Shown: positions 44,021 to 53,619, counted from the stretch's first letter. The stretch is DNA of 61,918 bases from Bacteroides sp. CAG:1060_57_27 (GCA_001915575.1 MNQT01000016.1:1-61918); one strand, 5' to 3'. The notes: generated from the sequence alone by a model not told the origin. Numbers and translations: made by a program.

Positions 44021-46027
44021 TTAGAGTGTTGCGTATTTACGGCCGTATTCGAGCATCTGCGCGAGATAGTCGTCGGGATATTCCACCCTGTAGTCGACGA
44101 CCTTGCCGCCCTTCACTACCGGCACTATCTCGGGATTCATGAAGCCGCCGTAAGGCTTGAGTCCGAGGGCGTCGTAGCGTGTCCTCACCTCCTTGTGGAG
44201 CTCCGGGTCTATGTTCACGGCGTAGGTCTCCACGAGCCTGCGGCCGGCCTCGTAGTCGCCCTCTGACTTTATCCTCTGCACTTCCGCGAGGAGCTTCCCG
44301 AACAGGCCGCGCAGCGCCTCGTAGTCGTTGACGACGAAATAGGTCTTGCCGTCGCGCACCCTCTTTTCGATTACATTGTCCTCCAGGCCCTGTTCGTAGC
44401 ACCACTCCGCGATGAGCTTGCGGTTCTGCATGTGGGCCTCCGTGTTCTTGCGTCCGAGCTCGACCCGGCTGAACTGGACCATTATTCCGTTGCGGATGTA
44501 GTTGGCGTACTGGGCCTTGTATGCCTCCGCGTCAGGCAGGATACCGAGCTCCACGAGCTTGGGATCGGCCATGTAGTAGAGTCCGAACAGGTCGGCCCTG
44601 GTCTCCTCGAGCGTCGAGCTGTACTCCTTCAGGGCGTCGGGCGACACTCCGGGCAGCAGCTGTCCGGAGCCGTGTCCGAGGCATTCGTGCAGGTCGGTGT
44701 GTATCTCGTCGGTAATGGAGAGGTATTTCTTGGCTGCCGCTATCTCGGCCTCGTCCCAGGCGAACTCGCTGAGAGTGCTCTTGGGCGACTCCTGAGCGGC
44801 GAGGTCGTAGGCCTTGGTGATGTTGGCTATGGTGACAGACTTGGAACCGTGTTCCTTGCGTATCCAGTCCGCATTGGGAAGGTTGATTCCGATAGGGGTG
44901 GAAGGGTAGCAGTCTCCGCCCAGGGTGGTCGCGTTGATGACCTTGGCGGATATGCCCTTGACATTCTCCTTCCTGAACCTCGGGTCTACGGGCGAGTTGT
45001 CCTCGAACCACTGGGCGTTGGCGCTGAGTATCTCGGTGCGGAGCGAGGCGTCATGGTCCTTGATGTTGACCATGCCCTCCCAGCTTCCCTTGCGTCCGAG
45101 CGGGTCGGTGTAGCTCTCGATGAATCCGTTGATGAAGTCCACGGTGCCGAGCGTGTCCTGCACCCATTCGATGTTGTATCTGTCCCAGGTGCGGAGGTCG
45201 CCCGTCCTGTAATATTCAATGAGGCTGGCGATGTACTGCCTCTGTAGCTCGCTCTCGGCGACGGCCGAGGCCTTCTCGAGCTCCCCTACGATCTTCTCTA
45301 TCGCTGCGGAATAGAGCCCTCCTATCCTGTAGGTCTCCTCCCTTATGGTGCCGTCGGAGTCTTTCACGAGCCTGCTGTTGAGGCCGTACGAGACGGGTTC
45401 GGAGTCGTCGGGGTCTGCAATAGCGGCATAGAACCTGTCGGCCTCCTCCCGCGTCACGCCGTCATAGAAGGTCACTGCTGAGCCGAGCACTATGTCAGAA
45501 CTTGCGTCCGAGGACTTGCGCTGGGGGAAGATGTCGGGATTGTATATTACTTCAAGCAGTTCGTCGGCGTCCGGGGTGCCTGTGGCCTCCATAAGCGACC
45601 TGAAATACTCCCTGCTGCAGGTGGGGAGGATCTTGTCTTCGGCGTAGTGGTGGTGTATTCCGTTGCTGAAGAACACCCTCTTTGCATATACGGTGAACCG
45701 GGAGAACTCGTCGCAGCTGCGGTCGCCGCCGTAGTTTTCGAGTATGTTCTCGAGTGCCTTCCTTATGGGGAGGTTGTAGCTGCAATGCTGGTCCCAGAGT
45801 ATGTCGCGGCCGTATTTCGCCGCTTCGCCGAGGTGGTAGGCGTATTCTTTCTGCTGCAGGCTGAGTTCTTCCCAGCCGGGAATCCTGTAGCGCATTATCT
45901 TGAGATCCGCGAACTCGTCCACCAGATATCTGAAATCCTTGTCCTGCTGTGCCTGCGAGCCTGATCCGCAGGAAACCGTCATCGCGGCCAGTGCTGAAAT
46001 AGCCGTCATTCTGAGAATATTGTTCAT
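44021..46027 (-). CDS. Dipeptidyl peptidase III (M49), lipoprotein form
   Basis: 668 residues from ATG 46027; the upstream in-frame start adds 22 residues that break the signal peptide. The signal peptide ends in TVSCGSG, so Cys is likely lipidated. The zinc site is HECLGHGSGQ (HExxxGH, Bacteroidota form) with the second motif EETRADLFGLYYMADP. M49 enzymes remove dipeptides from the N-terminus of short peptides. The export signal would place it in the periplasm or at the surface. The AspT-type transporter gene follows after 12 bases. The segment 46028-46344 upstream holds a palindrome and the aqpZ leader. Confidence 0.93.
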   Translation of the reverse strand: MNNILRMTAISALAAMTVSCGSGSQAQQDKDFRYLVDEFADLKIMRYRIPGWEELSLQQKEYAYHLGEAAKYGRDILWDQHCSYNLPIRKALENILENYGGDRSCDEFSRFTVYAKRVFFSNGIHHHYAEDKILPTCSREYFRSLMEATGTPDADELLEVIYNPDIFPQRKSSDASSDIVLGSAVTFYDGVTREEADRFYAAIADPDDSEPVSYGLNSRLVKDSDGTIREETYRIGGLYSAAIEKIVGELEKASAVAESELQRQYIASLIEYYRTGDLRTWDRYNIEWVQDTLGTVDFINGFIESYTDPLGRKGSWEGMVNIKDHDASLRTEILSANAQWFEDNSPVDPRFRKENVKGISAKVINATTLGGDCYPSTPIGINLPNADWIRKEHGSKSVTIANITKAYDLAAQESPKSTLSEFAWDEAEIAAAKKYLSITDEIHTDLHECLGHGSGQLLPGVSPDALKEYSSTLEETRADLFGLYYMADPKLVELGILPDAEAYKAQYANYIRNGIMVQFSRVELGRKNTEAHMQNRKLIAEWCYEQGLEDNVIEKRVRDGKTYFVVNDYEALRGLFGKLLAEVQRIKSEGDYEAGRRLVETYAVNIDPELHKEVRTRYDALGLKPYGGFMNPEIVPVVKGGKVVDYRVEYPDDYLAQMLEYGRKYATL

Positions 46028-46067
46028 ATCATAAGGTCTTTGCCGCTGCAAAGATAGAAAATGTTTG

Positions 46068-46255
46068 CGATTATCCGCAATGACGCCCGGCAAGCTATGC
46101 TATGCTGCCCTGTGGTGCCTTGCCCGGCGATATACCCCCTCCGGGGGACATAAACCCTTGAGAACAGTCCCCCGGAGGGGGTATATTGCCGGACAGTCTC
46201 CGCCTTGCAGCCGCGGTGGAGCAGGTGAAGGTGCAGGCGTCATTGCGGATAATCG
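46068..46255. repeat. Nested inverted repeats (possible MITE or bidirectional terminator/cruciform)
   Basis: An outer perfect 20-bp inverted repeat (CGATTATCCGCAATGACGCC at 46068-46087; complement at 46236-46255) encloses an inner 29-bp inverted repeat with two mismatches (46121-46149 and 46167-46195, core TATACCCCCTCCGGGGGAC) around a 17-base loop. No ORF of sense is inside. It lies between the divergent dipeptidyl-peptidase and aquaporin genes. Confidence 0.85.
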
Positions 46256-46344
46256 GAAGAATATTTGCAGAAGCTTTGGTTTTCGTCCTTAACTTTTCTA
46301 AATTTCGGCCAGTCGGACAGTATGTCCCGTTAAATTATGCTGTT

Positions 46345-47004
46345 ATGAAGAACAAGTATCTTGCTGAAGCGCTCGGCACAATGGTGCTGGTGCTTATGGG
46401 CTGCGGCGCGGCCGTGATGAACGGCGGTGCTGTCAGTGTCCCTGCCGTATTGACCATAGCTTTCGCATTCGGTCTGTCCGTCGTGGCAATGGCCTATGCG
46501 ATAGGCCCTGTCTCGGGATGCCACATCAATCCGGCGATTACTCTCGGAGTATGGCTCAGCGGCCGTATGAAGGCAGGCGAGGCATTGGGCTACATGCTCG
46601 CGCAGGTGATCGGAGCGATAGCCGGTTCGGCAGTCCTCTATGCCCTCGTGCACACGGGCGCGGTGGCTGTCGGGGCTACCGAGACAGGAGCGAACTCCTT
46701 TGCGGAGGGCAATCTCGTGCCCGCGCTGATTGCCGAGACGGTGTTTACCTTCATTTTCGTGTTCGTCGTGCTGCGTACCACTGATCCCGAGAACGGGGCC
46801 GGCAACTTCGCCGGACTTGCGATAGGCCTGACGCTTGTGCTCGTGCATATCGTCTGCATACCTGTTACGGGGACTTCGGTGAATCCCGCCCGTTCGATAG
46901 GCCCGGCACTTTTCGAGCAGGGAGAAGCCCTGCGGCAGCTATGGGTGTTCATCGTCGCCCCGCTTGCCGGCGGTGCGCTGGCTGCACTCGCATGCCGGAA
47001 ATAG
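46345..47004 (+). CDS. aqpZ: Aquaporin (AqpZ-like)
   Basis: 219 residues from ATG 46345; a longer ORF runs back through the palindrome and is not protein-like. Six membrane helices with both NPA loops: GCHINPAITLGVWLSGRM near residue 60 and GTSVNPARSIGPALF near residue 180. The aromatic/arginine filter residues (HIN and ARS loops) fit a water channel of the AqpZ type rather than GlpF. It is a lone plus-strand gene converging on the SLC13-type permease gene. Confidence 0.93.
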   Translation: MKNKYLAEALGTMVLVLMGCGAAVMNGGAVSVPAVLTIAFAFGLSVVAMAYAIGPVSGCHINPAITLGVWLSGRMKAGEALGYMLAQVIGAIAGSAVLYALVHTGAVAVGATETGANSFAEGNLVPALIAETVFTFIFVFVVLRTTDPENGAGNFAGLAIGLTLVLVHIVCIPVTGTSVNPARSIGPALFEQGEALRQLWVFIVAPLAGGALAALACRK

Positions 47005-47037
47005 GCGTGCCTGCCTGATACGCCGCGCCGCAGCCTG

Positions 47038-48888
47038 CTAGAACGGGAACAGCAGCGGCAGTACCAGCACCATTACGATTCCCATTATTATCTGCAGCGG
47101 CAGTCCGACCTTTATGTAGTCCATGAAGGTGTACTGCCCTGCGGACATGACCAGTGCGTTGGGCGGAGTCGAGAACGGCGAGGCGAAGCACATGCTCGCA
47201 CCTACGCTCACGGCGAAGAGGAACGGAACCGGGCTCACGCCTATCTGCAGGGCGCTGTGCAGGGCTATCGGAGCCATCAGCAGCGCCGTTACAGTATTGC
47301 TGATGAACATGGTCATCAGTGAAGTGGTGAAGTATATTCCCGCGAGCAGGGCGAGCGGGCCGAACCCTCCAATGCTGCTTACCAGGGTGTTCGAGATGAG
47401 GTCGGATATTCCTGTCTTCTCGAGCGCCTGCGACATCGGCATCATCGCCGCGAACAGCACTATGGTCTCCCAGTTGATAGTCTTGTATGCGGCCTCCATG
47501 TTGCGTACACAGCCGGTCAGGACCATGAGTACCGATGCAATGAGCACTGCCGTCACGGGGGCAATAGGGATGAAGTCGAAGACCATCAGCGCAATCATCA
47601 GCAGCATTATCGCGGCGGCGACAGGCGCCTTGTAGTCCAGCGTGACCTTGGCCGCCTCCTGGAGCGGCTGCCCGAGTACGACCCATTCCTCGTCCTCGTC
47701 CGACAGGCGCGCAATGTCTTTCCAGCTGCCCTGTACGAGCAGCACGTCGCCATCGTGCATGCGCACCTCTCCGATATTCTGAAGCAAGTAGTCGTTCTTG
47801 CGGCGTATGCCGAGCACGTTGAGGCTGAACTTCTCCCTGAAGCCTGCATCCTTCACCGTCAGGTTGTTGAGCCTGGTGGAGGACATAAGCAGCACTTCGG
47901 CGATTCCTATCTCGTAGAAGTCGAGCGGGGCTCCGGACGAATCCTCCGAACTGTGGTTGTCGAGCATCTCGAGCGCATAGTCCCTCACGAATTCATCTAT
48001 CTGCTGCGGAACTCCCGTCAGGTACAGCACATCGTTCGCCTCTATGGGCGTGTCGGGCGTGGAGAACTGCCTCACCGTGTTCATGAAGCGGTTCTGGGCA
48101 TTGCCTCCGCGGCGTATCTCGAGTATGTTGACACCATATTTCTGCCTTACGCCGAGTCCGGCGAGAGTCTTGCCGCATACTTCCGAGCCGTGGGGGACCC
48201 TTGCACGGAAGAGGTTGCTCGAGAGGCTGTATTCGCTTACGAGTTCGTCAAGGCTCTTGCCCGAGCCTCCGGCGGTGCGGGATTTCTGTTTTTTGCTCAG
48301 GAACCACTTGCTCAGCGGCAGCAGTACCAGGATGCCTACCAGCACGCAGATTATGCCCACCGGCAGGAAGGAGAAGAACGAAAGGGGAGCGAAGCCCGCG
48401 TCGGAGAGCGTGTCGCTGATTATAAGGTTGGGCGGGGTACCGATGAGCGTCATCATGCCTCCCATGCTGCTGGCGAAAGCGAGAGGCATCAGCAGGCGGC
48501 TTGAATTGGCGTTTGCGCTCGCGGCCATGCTGACTACGATAGGGAGCATCAGGGCCACGGTGCCGGTGTTGCTGACGAAAGCACCTATGCAGGCTGTGGT
48601 CAGTACCACGAGCAGGAAGAGCCTGAGCTCGCTCTTGCCGGCAAGCTTGAGGATCTTGCTGCTTATCATCTTCGCAAGACCGGTGCGGAATATGCCGCCG
48701 CCCACGATGAACAGCCCCACCATCATTATCACGGTGGAGTTGGAGAAGCCCGAAAGGGCCTCCTCGGGAGTAAGTATCTGGAAGATCACGAGCGCGAGCA
48801 TCGCGCACAGCGCCACGAGATCCGAACGCACCTTCCCGCTGACGAAGAAGATGACGGAGACGAGCAGAATTATGAGTGTTACCAGCAT
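47038..48888 (-). CDS. SLC13/DASS-type permease with RCK_C domains
   Basis: 616 residues. N-terminal membrane helices (LVTLIILLVSVIFFVSGKV, GLFIVGGGIFRTGLAKMISS, SNTGTVALMLPIVVSMA, LIGTPPNLIISDTL) are followed by two TrkA-C/RCK_C domains (about 215-385) and a second membrane half that repeats the SNT/TPPN signature (FISNTVTALLMAPIALHSAL, CFASPFSTPPNALVMSAGQY). The family takes up di- or tricarboxylates, sulfate or similar anions with Na or H. The duplicated SNT...TPPN motif is complete. Substrate unknown. It stands alone on the minus strand between aqpZ and phoU. Confidence 0.88.
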   Translation of the reverse strand: MLVTLIILLVSVIFFVSGKVRSDLVALCAMLALVIFQILTPEEALSGFSNSTVIMMVGLFIVGGGIFRTGLAKMISSKILKLAGKSELRLFLLVVLTTACIGAFVSNTGTVALMLPIVVSMAASANANSSRLLMPLAFASSMGGMMTLIGTPPNLIISDTLSDAGFAPLSFFSFLPVGIICVLVGILVLLPLSKWFLSKKQKSRTAGGSGKSLDELVSEYSLSSNLFRARVPHGSEVCGKTLAGLGVRQKYGVNILEIRRGGNAQNRFMNTVRQFSTPDTPIEANDVLYLTGVPQQIDEFVRDYALEMLDNHSSEDSSGAPLDFYEIGIAEVLLMSSTRLNNLTVKDAGFREKFSLNVLGIRRKNDYLLQNIGEVRMHDGDVLLVQGSWKDIARLSDEDEEWVVLGQPLQEAAKVTLDYKAPVAAAIMLLMIALMVFDFIPIAPVTAVLIASVLMVLTGCVRNMEAAYKTINWETIVLFAAMMPMSQALEKTGISDLISNTLVSSIGGFGPLALLAGIYFTTSLMTMFISNTVTALLMAPIALHSALQIGVSPVPFLFAVSVGASMCFASPFSTPPNALVMSAGQYTFMDYIKVGLPLQIIMGIVMVLVLPLLFPF

Positions 48889-48969
48889 ATCCCGTAAATA
48901 TCGGAAAATGTCTGGAAAAATGCAACTTTCCCGCCAGGCGAAAGCTCAGGGTGAAATTTTACTGAAATC

Positions 48970-49653
48970 TCAGGCGCCCTCCTTGCCCTGCGGATCCTTG
49001 TGCTTCAGGACCTTTGCGTCTATGTAGAACACTATCTCCTCGGCGATGTTTGTCAGGTGGTCGCCTGTCCTTTCGAGCTTGCGTATCACCGCGCCGAGTC
49101 CGAGGCAGAGCGGGATTGATTCCGGATGCTCGCGCGCATAGGCGGCGAGTATGCCGGCCGACGCCCGGTTGATGCGGTCGAGCAGTTCGTCCTTGGGTAC
49201 TACGGCCGTAGCCTTCACGGGATCCTCCTTCCTGAGGGCGTCCTGCAGTTCCTCGAGCATTTCGAGCACGGTCCCGAACATGCTGTCGAGTTCCAGGGCC
49301 GAGAGCAGCTGCGGGTCGATTGCGTCAGCCTCGCAGTCGCGCACGAAGCGTGCGATGCCGTCGGCGTAGTCGCCTATGCGTTCAAGGTCGGAGTTTATCT
49401 TGAGCATCGCGAGCGCGAACCTCAGGTCGACGGCTACGGGGTTGTAGAGCGCGATGAAATCTTCGGCGTCGCTGTCTATCTTCAGTTCGAAGGCGTCCAC
49501 CCTGCGCTCGCGGACTATGATCTGCTGGGCGATGCTGCGGTCCATGCCGAGCACGGCCGCGCGGGACTGTTCCAGCTGGCTGTATACTAGGCTCCACATC
49601 TGGTCGACCTCCAGTCCGAGCTCCTCGAGCTCCGAATCTACGAATTTAACCAT
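48970..49653 (-). CDS. phoU: Phosphate-signalling protein PhoU
   Basis: 227 residues, two three-helix PhoU repeats. The metal-binding E/D-rich motifs are in ALAMLKINSDLERIGDYADG and in LGAVIRKLERTGDHLTNIAE (DxxERxGDh and xLExTGDH). PhoU holds the PhoR sensor inactive when phosphate is plentiful, by contact with PstSCAB. It is the last gene of the pst operon, 49 bases after pstB. Confidence 0.96.
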   Translation of the reverse strand: MVKFVDSELEELGLEVDQMWSLVYSQLEQSRAAVLGMDRSIAQQIIVRERRVDAFELKIDSDAEDFIALYNPVAVDLRFALAMLKINSDLERIGDYADGIARFVRDCEADAIDPQLLSALELDSMFGTVLEMLEELQDALRKEDPVKATAVVPKDELLDRINRASAGILAAYAREHPESIPLCLGLGAVIRKLERTGDHLTNIAEEIVFYIDAKVLKHKDPQGKEGA

Positions 49654-49702
49654 GGTCTTGTAGTTTTACGGTTTGTCTGAATCTCTTGCGCCGGAAGGAC
49701 AA

Positions 49703-50455
49703 TCAGCCGAACCTTCCCGTGATGTAGTTCTGGGTGGCTTCCTTGCCGGGATTGGTGAATATCTTCTTGGTGTCGTCGTACTCTATCATCTCTCCCATGT
49801 AGAAGAAGGCCGTCTTGTCGCTGACGCGCGAGGCCTGCTGCATGTTGTGGGTGACTATGACTATGGTCACCTGCTTCTTCAGTTCGCATATCAGCTCCTC
49901 TATCTTGGCGGTCGAGATAGGGTCGAGAGCCGATGCCGGTTCGTCCATGAGCAGCACGCTCGGAGAGACGGCCATGGCCCTGGCGATGCAGAGGCGCTGC
50001 TGCTGTCCTCCGGAGAGTGCGAACGCGGATTCGGTGAGCTTGTTCTTCACCTCTTCCCACAGTGCCGAGCCGCGCAGGGCCTCCTCGACCCTGTGCCTGA
50101 TGAAGGCCTTGTCCCTGATGCCGTTGACCCTGAGTCCGTAGGCCACGTTGTCGAATATGCTCTTGGGGAAGGGGTTCGGTCTCTGGAACACCATGCCCAC
50201 GTCCTTGCGGAGGCTGTCGACCTCCACCTTGGGGGAATAGATGTCTTCTCCGTCTATCGTTATGGAACCTTCCAGCCTCGCGCCGGGAATCAGGTCGTTC
50301 ATCCTGTTGAACAGGCGCAGGAATGTCGACTTGCCGCAGCCCGACGGGCCTATGAACGCGACTACCGACTTCGCGGGAATGCTCATCGAGATTCCCTTCA
50401 GGGCATGGAAGCTGCCGTAATAGAAGTTGACGTCGTTTGCTTCGATTTTTTCCAT
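49703..50455 (-). CDS. pstB: Phosphate ABC transporter ATP-binding protein PstB
   Basis: 250 residues from ATG 50455; the longer ORF runs back into pstA. Walker A is [14 protein letters not shown], the Q loop follows at [14 protein letters not shown], the ABC signature is [14 protein letters not shown], Walker B is [14 protein letters not shown] and the switch His is [14 protein letters not shown]. These match PstB closely. It drives high-affinity phosphate uptake with PstA and PstC. It starts 23 bases after pstA. Confidence 0.97.
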   Translation of the reverse strand: MEKIEANDVNFYYGSFHALKGISMSIPAKSVVAFIGPSGCGKSTFLRLFNRMNDLIPGARLEGSITIDGEDIYSPKVEVDSLRKDVGMVFQRPNPFPKSIFDNVAYGLRVNGIRDKAFIRHRVEEALRGSALWEEVKNKLTESAFALSGGQQQRLCIARAMAVSPSVLLMDEPASALDPISTAKIEELICELKKQVTIVIVTHNMQQASRVSDKTAFFYMGEMIEYDDTKKIFTNPGKEATQNYITGRFG

Positions 50456-50478
50456 TTTTCCGTTGTACGACTTTGAGA

Positions 50479-51366
50479 TTATTTCATTTTCAGCTTGTTC
50501 TCGAAATATCTGCGCAGCATGCCTGCCAGCAGGTTTATCACGAGCACTATCACTATGAGTACCAGCGCCGTGCCGTAGGCTATGGGCTGCTGGGCGTCGA
50601 TATCCGTGCCGCTGGTCGAGATCACATACAGGTGGTAGGGAAGAGCCATGCACTGGTCGAATATCGACGAGGGCAGCTGGGGGAAGAAGTAGGCTGCGCA
50701 GGTGAAGAGTATGGGCGCCGTCTCTCCCGAGACCCTTCCGAGCGAGAGTATGAGCCCCGTGATTATCCTGGGCATGCCCATGGGGAGCACCACTTTCCAG
50801 ATAGTCTGCAGCTTGGTAGCACCGAGCGCGAGGCTGCCCTCGCGTATGCCGGACGGTATGTCCCTCAGCGCCTCTTCGGTCGTGCGTATCACGAGCGGAA
50901 GCGACAGCAGTCCCAGGGTCAGCGAGCCGGCGAGTATGCTGTCCCCGAATCCGAGGTATTTGACGAACAGCGCCATTCCGAACAGACCGAATACTATCGA
51001 AGGCACTCCGCTGAGGTTGTTGGTCATCATCCTTATGAACTTGACCACCCAGCCGCGCGAGGCGTATTCGTTCATGTAGATTCCGCTCATTATGCCTATA
51101 GGGAACGATACTACCGCGCTTCCGAGCATCAGCAGCAGCGTGCCTACTATCGCGGGGAATATGCCTCCCTCGGTCATCCCGTTCTCGGGAGCCTTCGTGA
51201 GGAAGTCCCAGCTAATGACGCCCGCACCCTTGACTATGATGAAGCCGAGTATAGCGAAGAGCACCAGCACTACTGCGAGGCTCAGTATCCTGAACAGCGC
51301 GAATGCGGCCTTCTGCGTCCTGCGCTTGCGCCTGCCGTATGATTTGGGGTAAGTCTGACTGTCCAT
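50479..51366 (-). CDS. pstA: Phosphate ABC transporter permease PstA
   Basis: 295 residues from ATG 51366; the longer ORF is a shadow in pstC. Six membrane helices and the EAA loop ([20 protein letters not shown]) that contacts PstB are visible, plus [20 protein letters not shown], a PstA/PstC family segment. The very basic N-terminus (GRRKRRTQK) should lie in the cytosol. The gap to pstC is 5 bases. Confidence 0.95.
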   Translation of the reverse strand: MDSQTYPKSYGRRKRRTQKAAFALFRILSLAVVLVLFAILGFIIVKGAGVISWDFLTKAPENGMTEGGIFPAIVGTLLLMLGSAVVSFPIGIMSGIYMNEYASRGWVVKFIRMMTNNLSGVPSIVFGLFGMALFVKYLGFGDSILAGSLTLGLLSLPLVIRTTEEALRDIPSGIREGSLALGATKLQTIWKVVLPMGMPRIITGLILSLGRVSGETAPILFTCAAYFFPQLPSSIFDQCMALPYHLYVISTSGTDIDAQQPIAYGTALVLIVIVLVINLLAGMLRRYFENKLKMK

Positions 51367-51371
51367 TTCCG

Positions 51372-52568
51372 TCAATTGTTCCTGGCCTTGTTCCTGGATG
51401 AGATATATTCCACGCACATGTTGATGAAGAAGGTGATGAAGAAGAGTATCACGCCGAGCAGGAAGAGCGCTTGATAGTGGGCTCCTCCGGACGGCGCCTC
51501 TCCGAGTTCCGCGGCTATAGTGGCGGGGATTGTACGCAGCGGTTCGAGTATCGAGCGAGGCATTACGGCGGCGTTGCCGGTGACCATGAGCACCGCCATG
51601 GTCTCGCCGACCGCGCGTCCTATTCCGAGCACCACTCCCGACGCTATGCCCGACATCGACGCCGGGATCACGACCTTGTATATGGTCTGCCATTTCGTGG
51701 CGCCGAGCGCAAGGCTGGCTTCACGTAGGGAGCGCGGACAGCTGCGCATGGCGTCCTCGGCAACGGTGACTATCGTAGGCAGCGCCATTATCGCGAGCAC
51801 CAGGCTGCCTGCGAGCCCGCTCTCTCCTACCGGAAGCCCGAAGGTCTTCTGGAGCATGGGCACTATGACTATCAGTCCGAAGAATCCGTACACGACGGAC
51901 GGGATGCCGTTGAGCAGCTCGATTATGGGCTTCAGCACGCCCCTTACTTTCGGCGATGCCACTTCGGACATGTATATGGCTATGCTGATGCCGAAGGGGA
52001 GGGCGAAAAGTATCGCGAACAGGCTTACCCACAGCGTTCCGAGCAGCAGCGGAAGCATTCCGAACAGGGGTGAGGGCGTTGCCGTGGGGAACCATTCCCT
52101 GCCGCCGAGCACTTCGGCGGCGCTTATCCTGTGCTCGTCCAGGATTTTCACCCCGTCACCGCTGCTTATCATGGACTCCGGGAGGAAAGCTATCATCCCG
52201 GGACTGGATGCTACCAGAGAGCACATCAGCGACTGCGCATGCTCGTACCTTTCGCCCAGCTGCGCTGCGGTGAAGTATTCGTCAGCGTCCTCGAGCCTGA
52301 ACGGGATTATGGCCATGTCCTTGCCGCCCACCTCCTTCCAGTTCGTGACGTCCTCGTCGAATACGGCCTTTATCTGCTCCGCGTCGAGCTCGGTCACGGG
52401 ATTGGAGGCGTTTACTGCGAGCACATAGCCCTTCTCTACCACAGGCTCCCTGAACAGCCCTGCCCCTTCCGTGAACAGGAACCCGATTATGAGCAGTATG
52501 GTCAGGCTGGTGACGAAGCCGCTCGCGGTCAGCAGCCATCTGACGGATTTTTCTAGGAATTTCTTCAT
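51372..52568 (-). CDS. pstC: Phosphate ABC transporter permease PstC with extra periplasmic domain
   Basis: 398 residues, about 80 more than E. coli PstC (319). The membrane part after residue 165 is normal: LLGTLWVSLFAILFALPFGI, ELLNGIPSVVYGFFGLIVIV and EAA loop EDAMRSCPRSLREASLALGA. Between helix 1 (about 15-37) and helix 2 (about 170-190) lies a periplasmic insert in which residues 51-84 match PstS at 20 of 34 positions (NASNPVTELDAEQIKAVF, TNWKEVGGKD). It lacks the serine-rich phosphate loop of PstS. It shares an ATGA with pstS, so both are translated together. Confidence 0.93.
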   Translation of the reverse strand: MKKFLEKSVRWLLTASGFVTSLTILLIIGFLFTEGAGLFREPVVEKGYVLAVNASNPVTELDAEQIKAVFDEDVTNWKEVGGKDMAIIPFRLEDADEYFTAAQLGERYEHAQSLMCSLVASSPGMIAFLPESMISSGDGVKILDEHRISAAEVLGGREWFPTATPSPLFGMLPLLLGTLWVSLFAILFALPFGISIAIYMSEVASPKVRGVLKPIIELLNGIPSVVYGFFGLIVIVPMLQKTFGLPVGESGLAGSLVLAIMALPTIVTVAEDAMRSCPRSLREASLALGATKWQTIYKVVIPASMSGIASGVVLGIGRAVGETMAVLMVTGNAAVMPRSILEPLRTIPATIAAELGEAPSGGAHYQALFLLGVILFFITFFINMCVEYISSRNKARNN

Positions 52569-53413
52569 TTTCCGGATGTTTCCTTGTCGTCTTCCTGTGT
52601 TATGGGGATGAAGCCTTCCTTCAGTACGAGCTGCTGGCCGGTTTCTGACAGGGCATAGTCCAGGAATCCCCGTAGCGTGGCTTCCTTGCTGCTGTCATAG
52701 TAGTAGAGCGGCCTTACGACAGGGTATGACCCGTCGGCTGCGGTCCCTACTGAAGGGTAGGCGTAGTGCAGTCCGCCGTCGTATGACACGGCGAGCGCCT
52801 TGACATATCTGTTCAGGTATGCCAGGCCTATGTATCCTATGGCACCGCGCGTCTGCCTTACCGACTGGATTATGGCTCCTGTGGCCGGCATGGAGAGCAC
52901 GCTGCTCATGTAGTTCTTGTTGTCCAGTACGCTCTCCTTGAAGAATTCGTACGTTCCGGAAGAAGTCTCCCTCGAGTAGACGACTATCCTGCAGTCCTCG
53001 CCTCCTACCTCTTTCCAGTTCGTTATCTTGCCCCTGAAGATCGCCTCGAGCTGCTCTCGCGTGAGGCTGTCGACAGGGTTGGAGGGGTTCACGACTATCG
53101 CCAGCGCGTCGTATGCCACCACGAGCTCGGTGGCGTCGAGACCCAGTTGTGCGAACTTCATGCTCTCGCTGAACTTTATCCGGCGCGAGGACATCGCTAT
53201 GTCGGTGGTGTTCTCCGGAAGGGCCGCAATGCCCACGCCCGAACCTCCGCCGGTCACTATGATTTCGGCCTCCGGGTTTACCAGCAGGTATTGCTCGGCG
53301 AGTTCCTGTGTGAGTGGAAGGAGAGTGTCGCTTCCCTTGATGCGCTGGGCGTTGCAGAGGCTCCCCAGGCAGAGCGAAAAGAGTATGCAGGTTAATGTCT
53401 TCCTTGTCAGCAT
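52565..53413 (-). CDS. pstS: Phosphate-binding protein PstS
   Basis: 282 residues from ATG 53413; the longer ORF adds 14 residues without sense. The signal peptide ends at LCNAQ. The phosphate-binding loops are RIKGSDTLLPLTQE, VTGGGSGVGIAAL and SRETSSGTYEFFKE; the conserved NPSNPVDSLTREQLEAIF and TNWKEVGG follow family norm. It captures phosphate in the periplasm and passes it to PstCA. It is the first gene of pstS-pstC-pstA-pstB-phoU; a Pho-box-like repeat lies about 105-125 bases upstream. Confidence 0.96.
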   Translation of the reverse strand: MLTRKTLTCILFSLCLGSLCNAQRIKGSDTLLPLTQELAEQYLLVNPEAEIIVTGGGSGVGIAALPENTTDIAMSSRRIKFSESMKFAQLGLDATELVVAYDALAIVVNPSNPVDSLTREQLEAIFRGKITNWKEVGGEDCRIVVYSRETSSGTYEFFKESVLDNKNYMSSVLSMPATGAIIQSVRQTRGAIGYIGLAYLNRYVKALAVSYDGGLHYAYPSVGTAADGSYPVVRPLYYYDSSKEATLRGFLDYALSETGQQLVLKEGFIPITQEDDKETSGK

Positions 53414-53518
53414 CGGCTTGCATGGAAAGCCGTCTGGCGGCGTTTCCGGCGGCAAAGGTAGGACTGCCCGGAGTCATATACAAGGGCGGGCACGATTTAT
53501 AATAAATTCTTAATCAGG

Positions 53519-53536
53519 CTGTAACTGTTTTGTAAC
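53519..53536. promoter_or_regulatory. Pho-box-like direct repeat upstream of pstS
   Basis: CTGTAAC, four bases, TTGTAAC: two 7-bp repeats with 11-bp spacing, as in the PhoB site (CTGTCAT, 4 bases, CTGTCAT). It is about 105 bases before the pstS start but in the orientation opposite to that gene. Confidence 0.4.
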
Positions 53537-53611
53537 CGCATGCGTTGGCGTTGCGCTTGCAGACCGCCGCCTTACGCCTGCATTATGGATGTTTTCTTCG
53601 GATATTTATGC

Positions 53612-53619
53612 TAACTTTA
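53612..53619 (+). promoter_or_regulatory. Possible -7 box for hsdR operon
   Basis: TAACTTTA is one base off TAnnTTTG and lies 43 bases before the hsdR ATG; no clear -33 element. Confidence 0.3.

Noticed and set aside
44021..46027. Thermolysin-like or M3 peptidase
   Set aside because: The zinc motif is HECLGH (five residues between the His), specific to M49, and EETRAD fits its second motif.
46186..46344. N-terminal extension of the aquaporin
   Set aside because: It runs through the inverted repeats; the channel begins at ATG 46345 with a normal first helix.
50456..50653. N-terminal extension of PstB into pstA
   Set aside because: PstB proteins start at the [18 protein letters not shown] segment; the extra part is a shadow of pstA.
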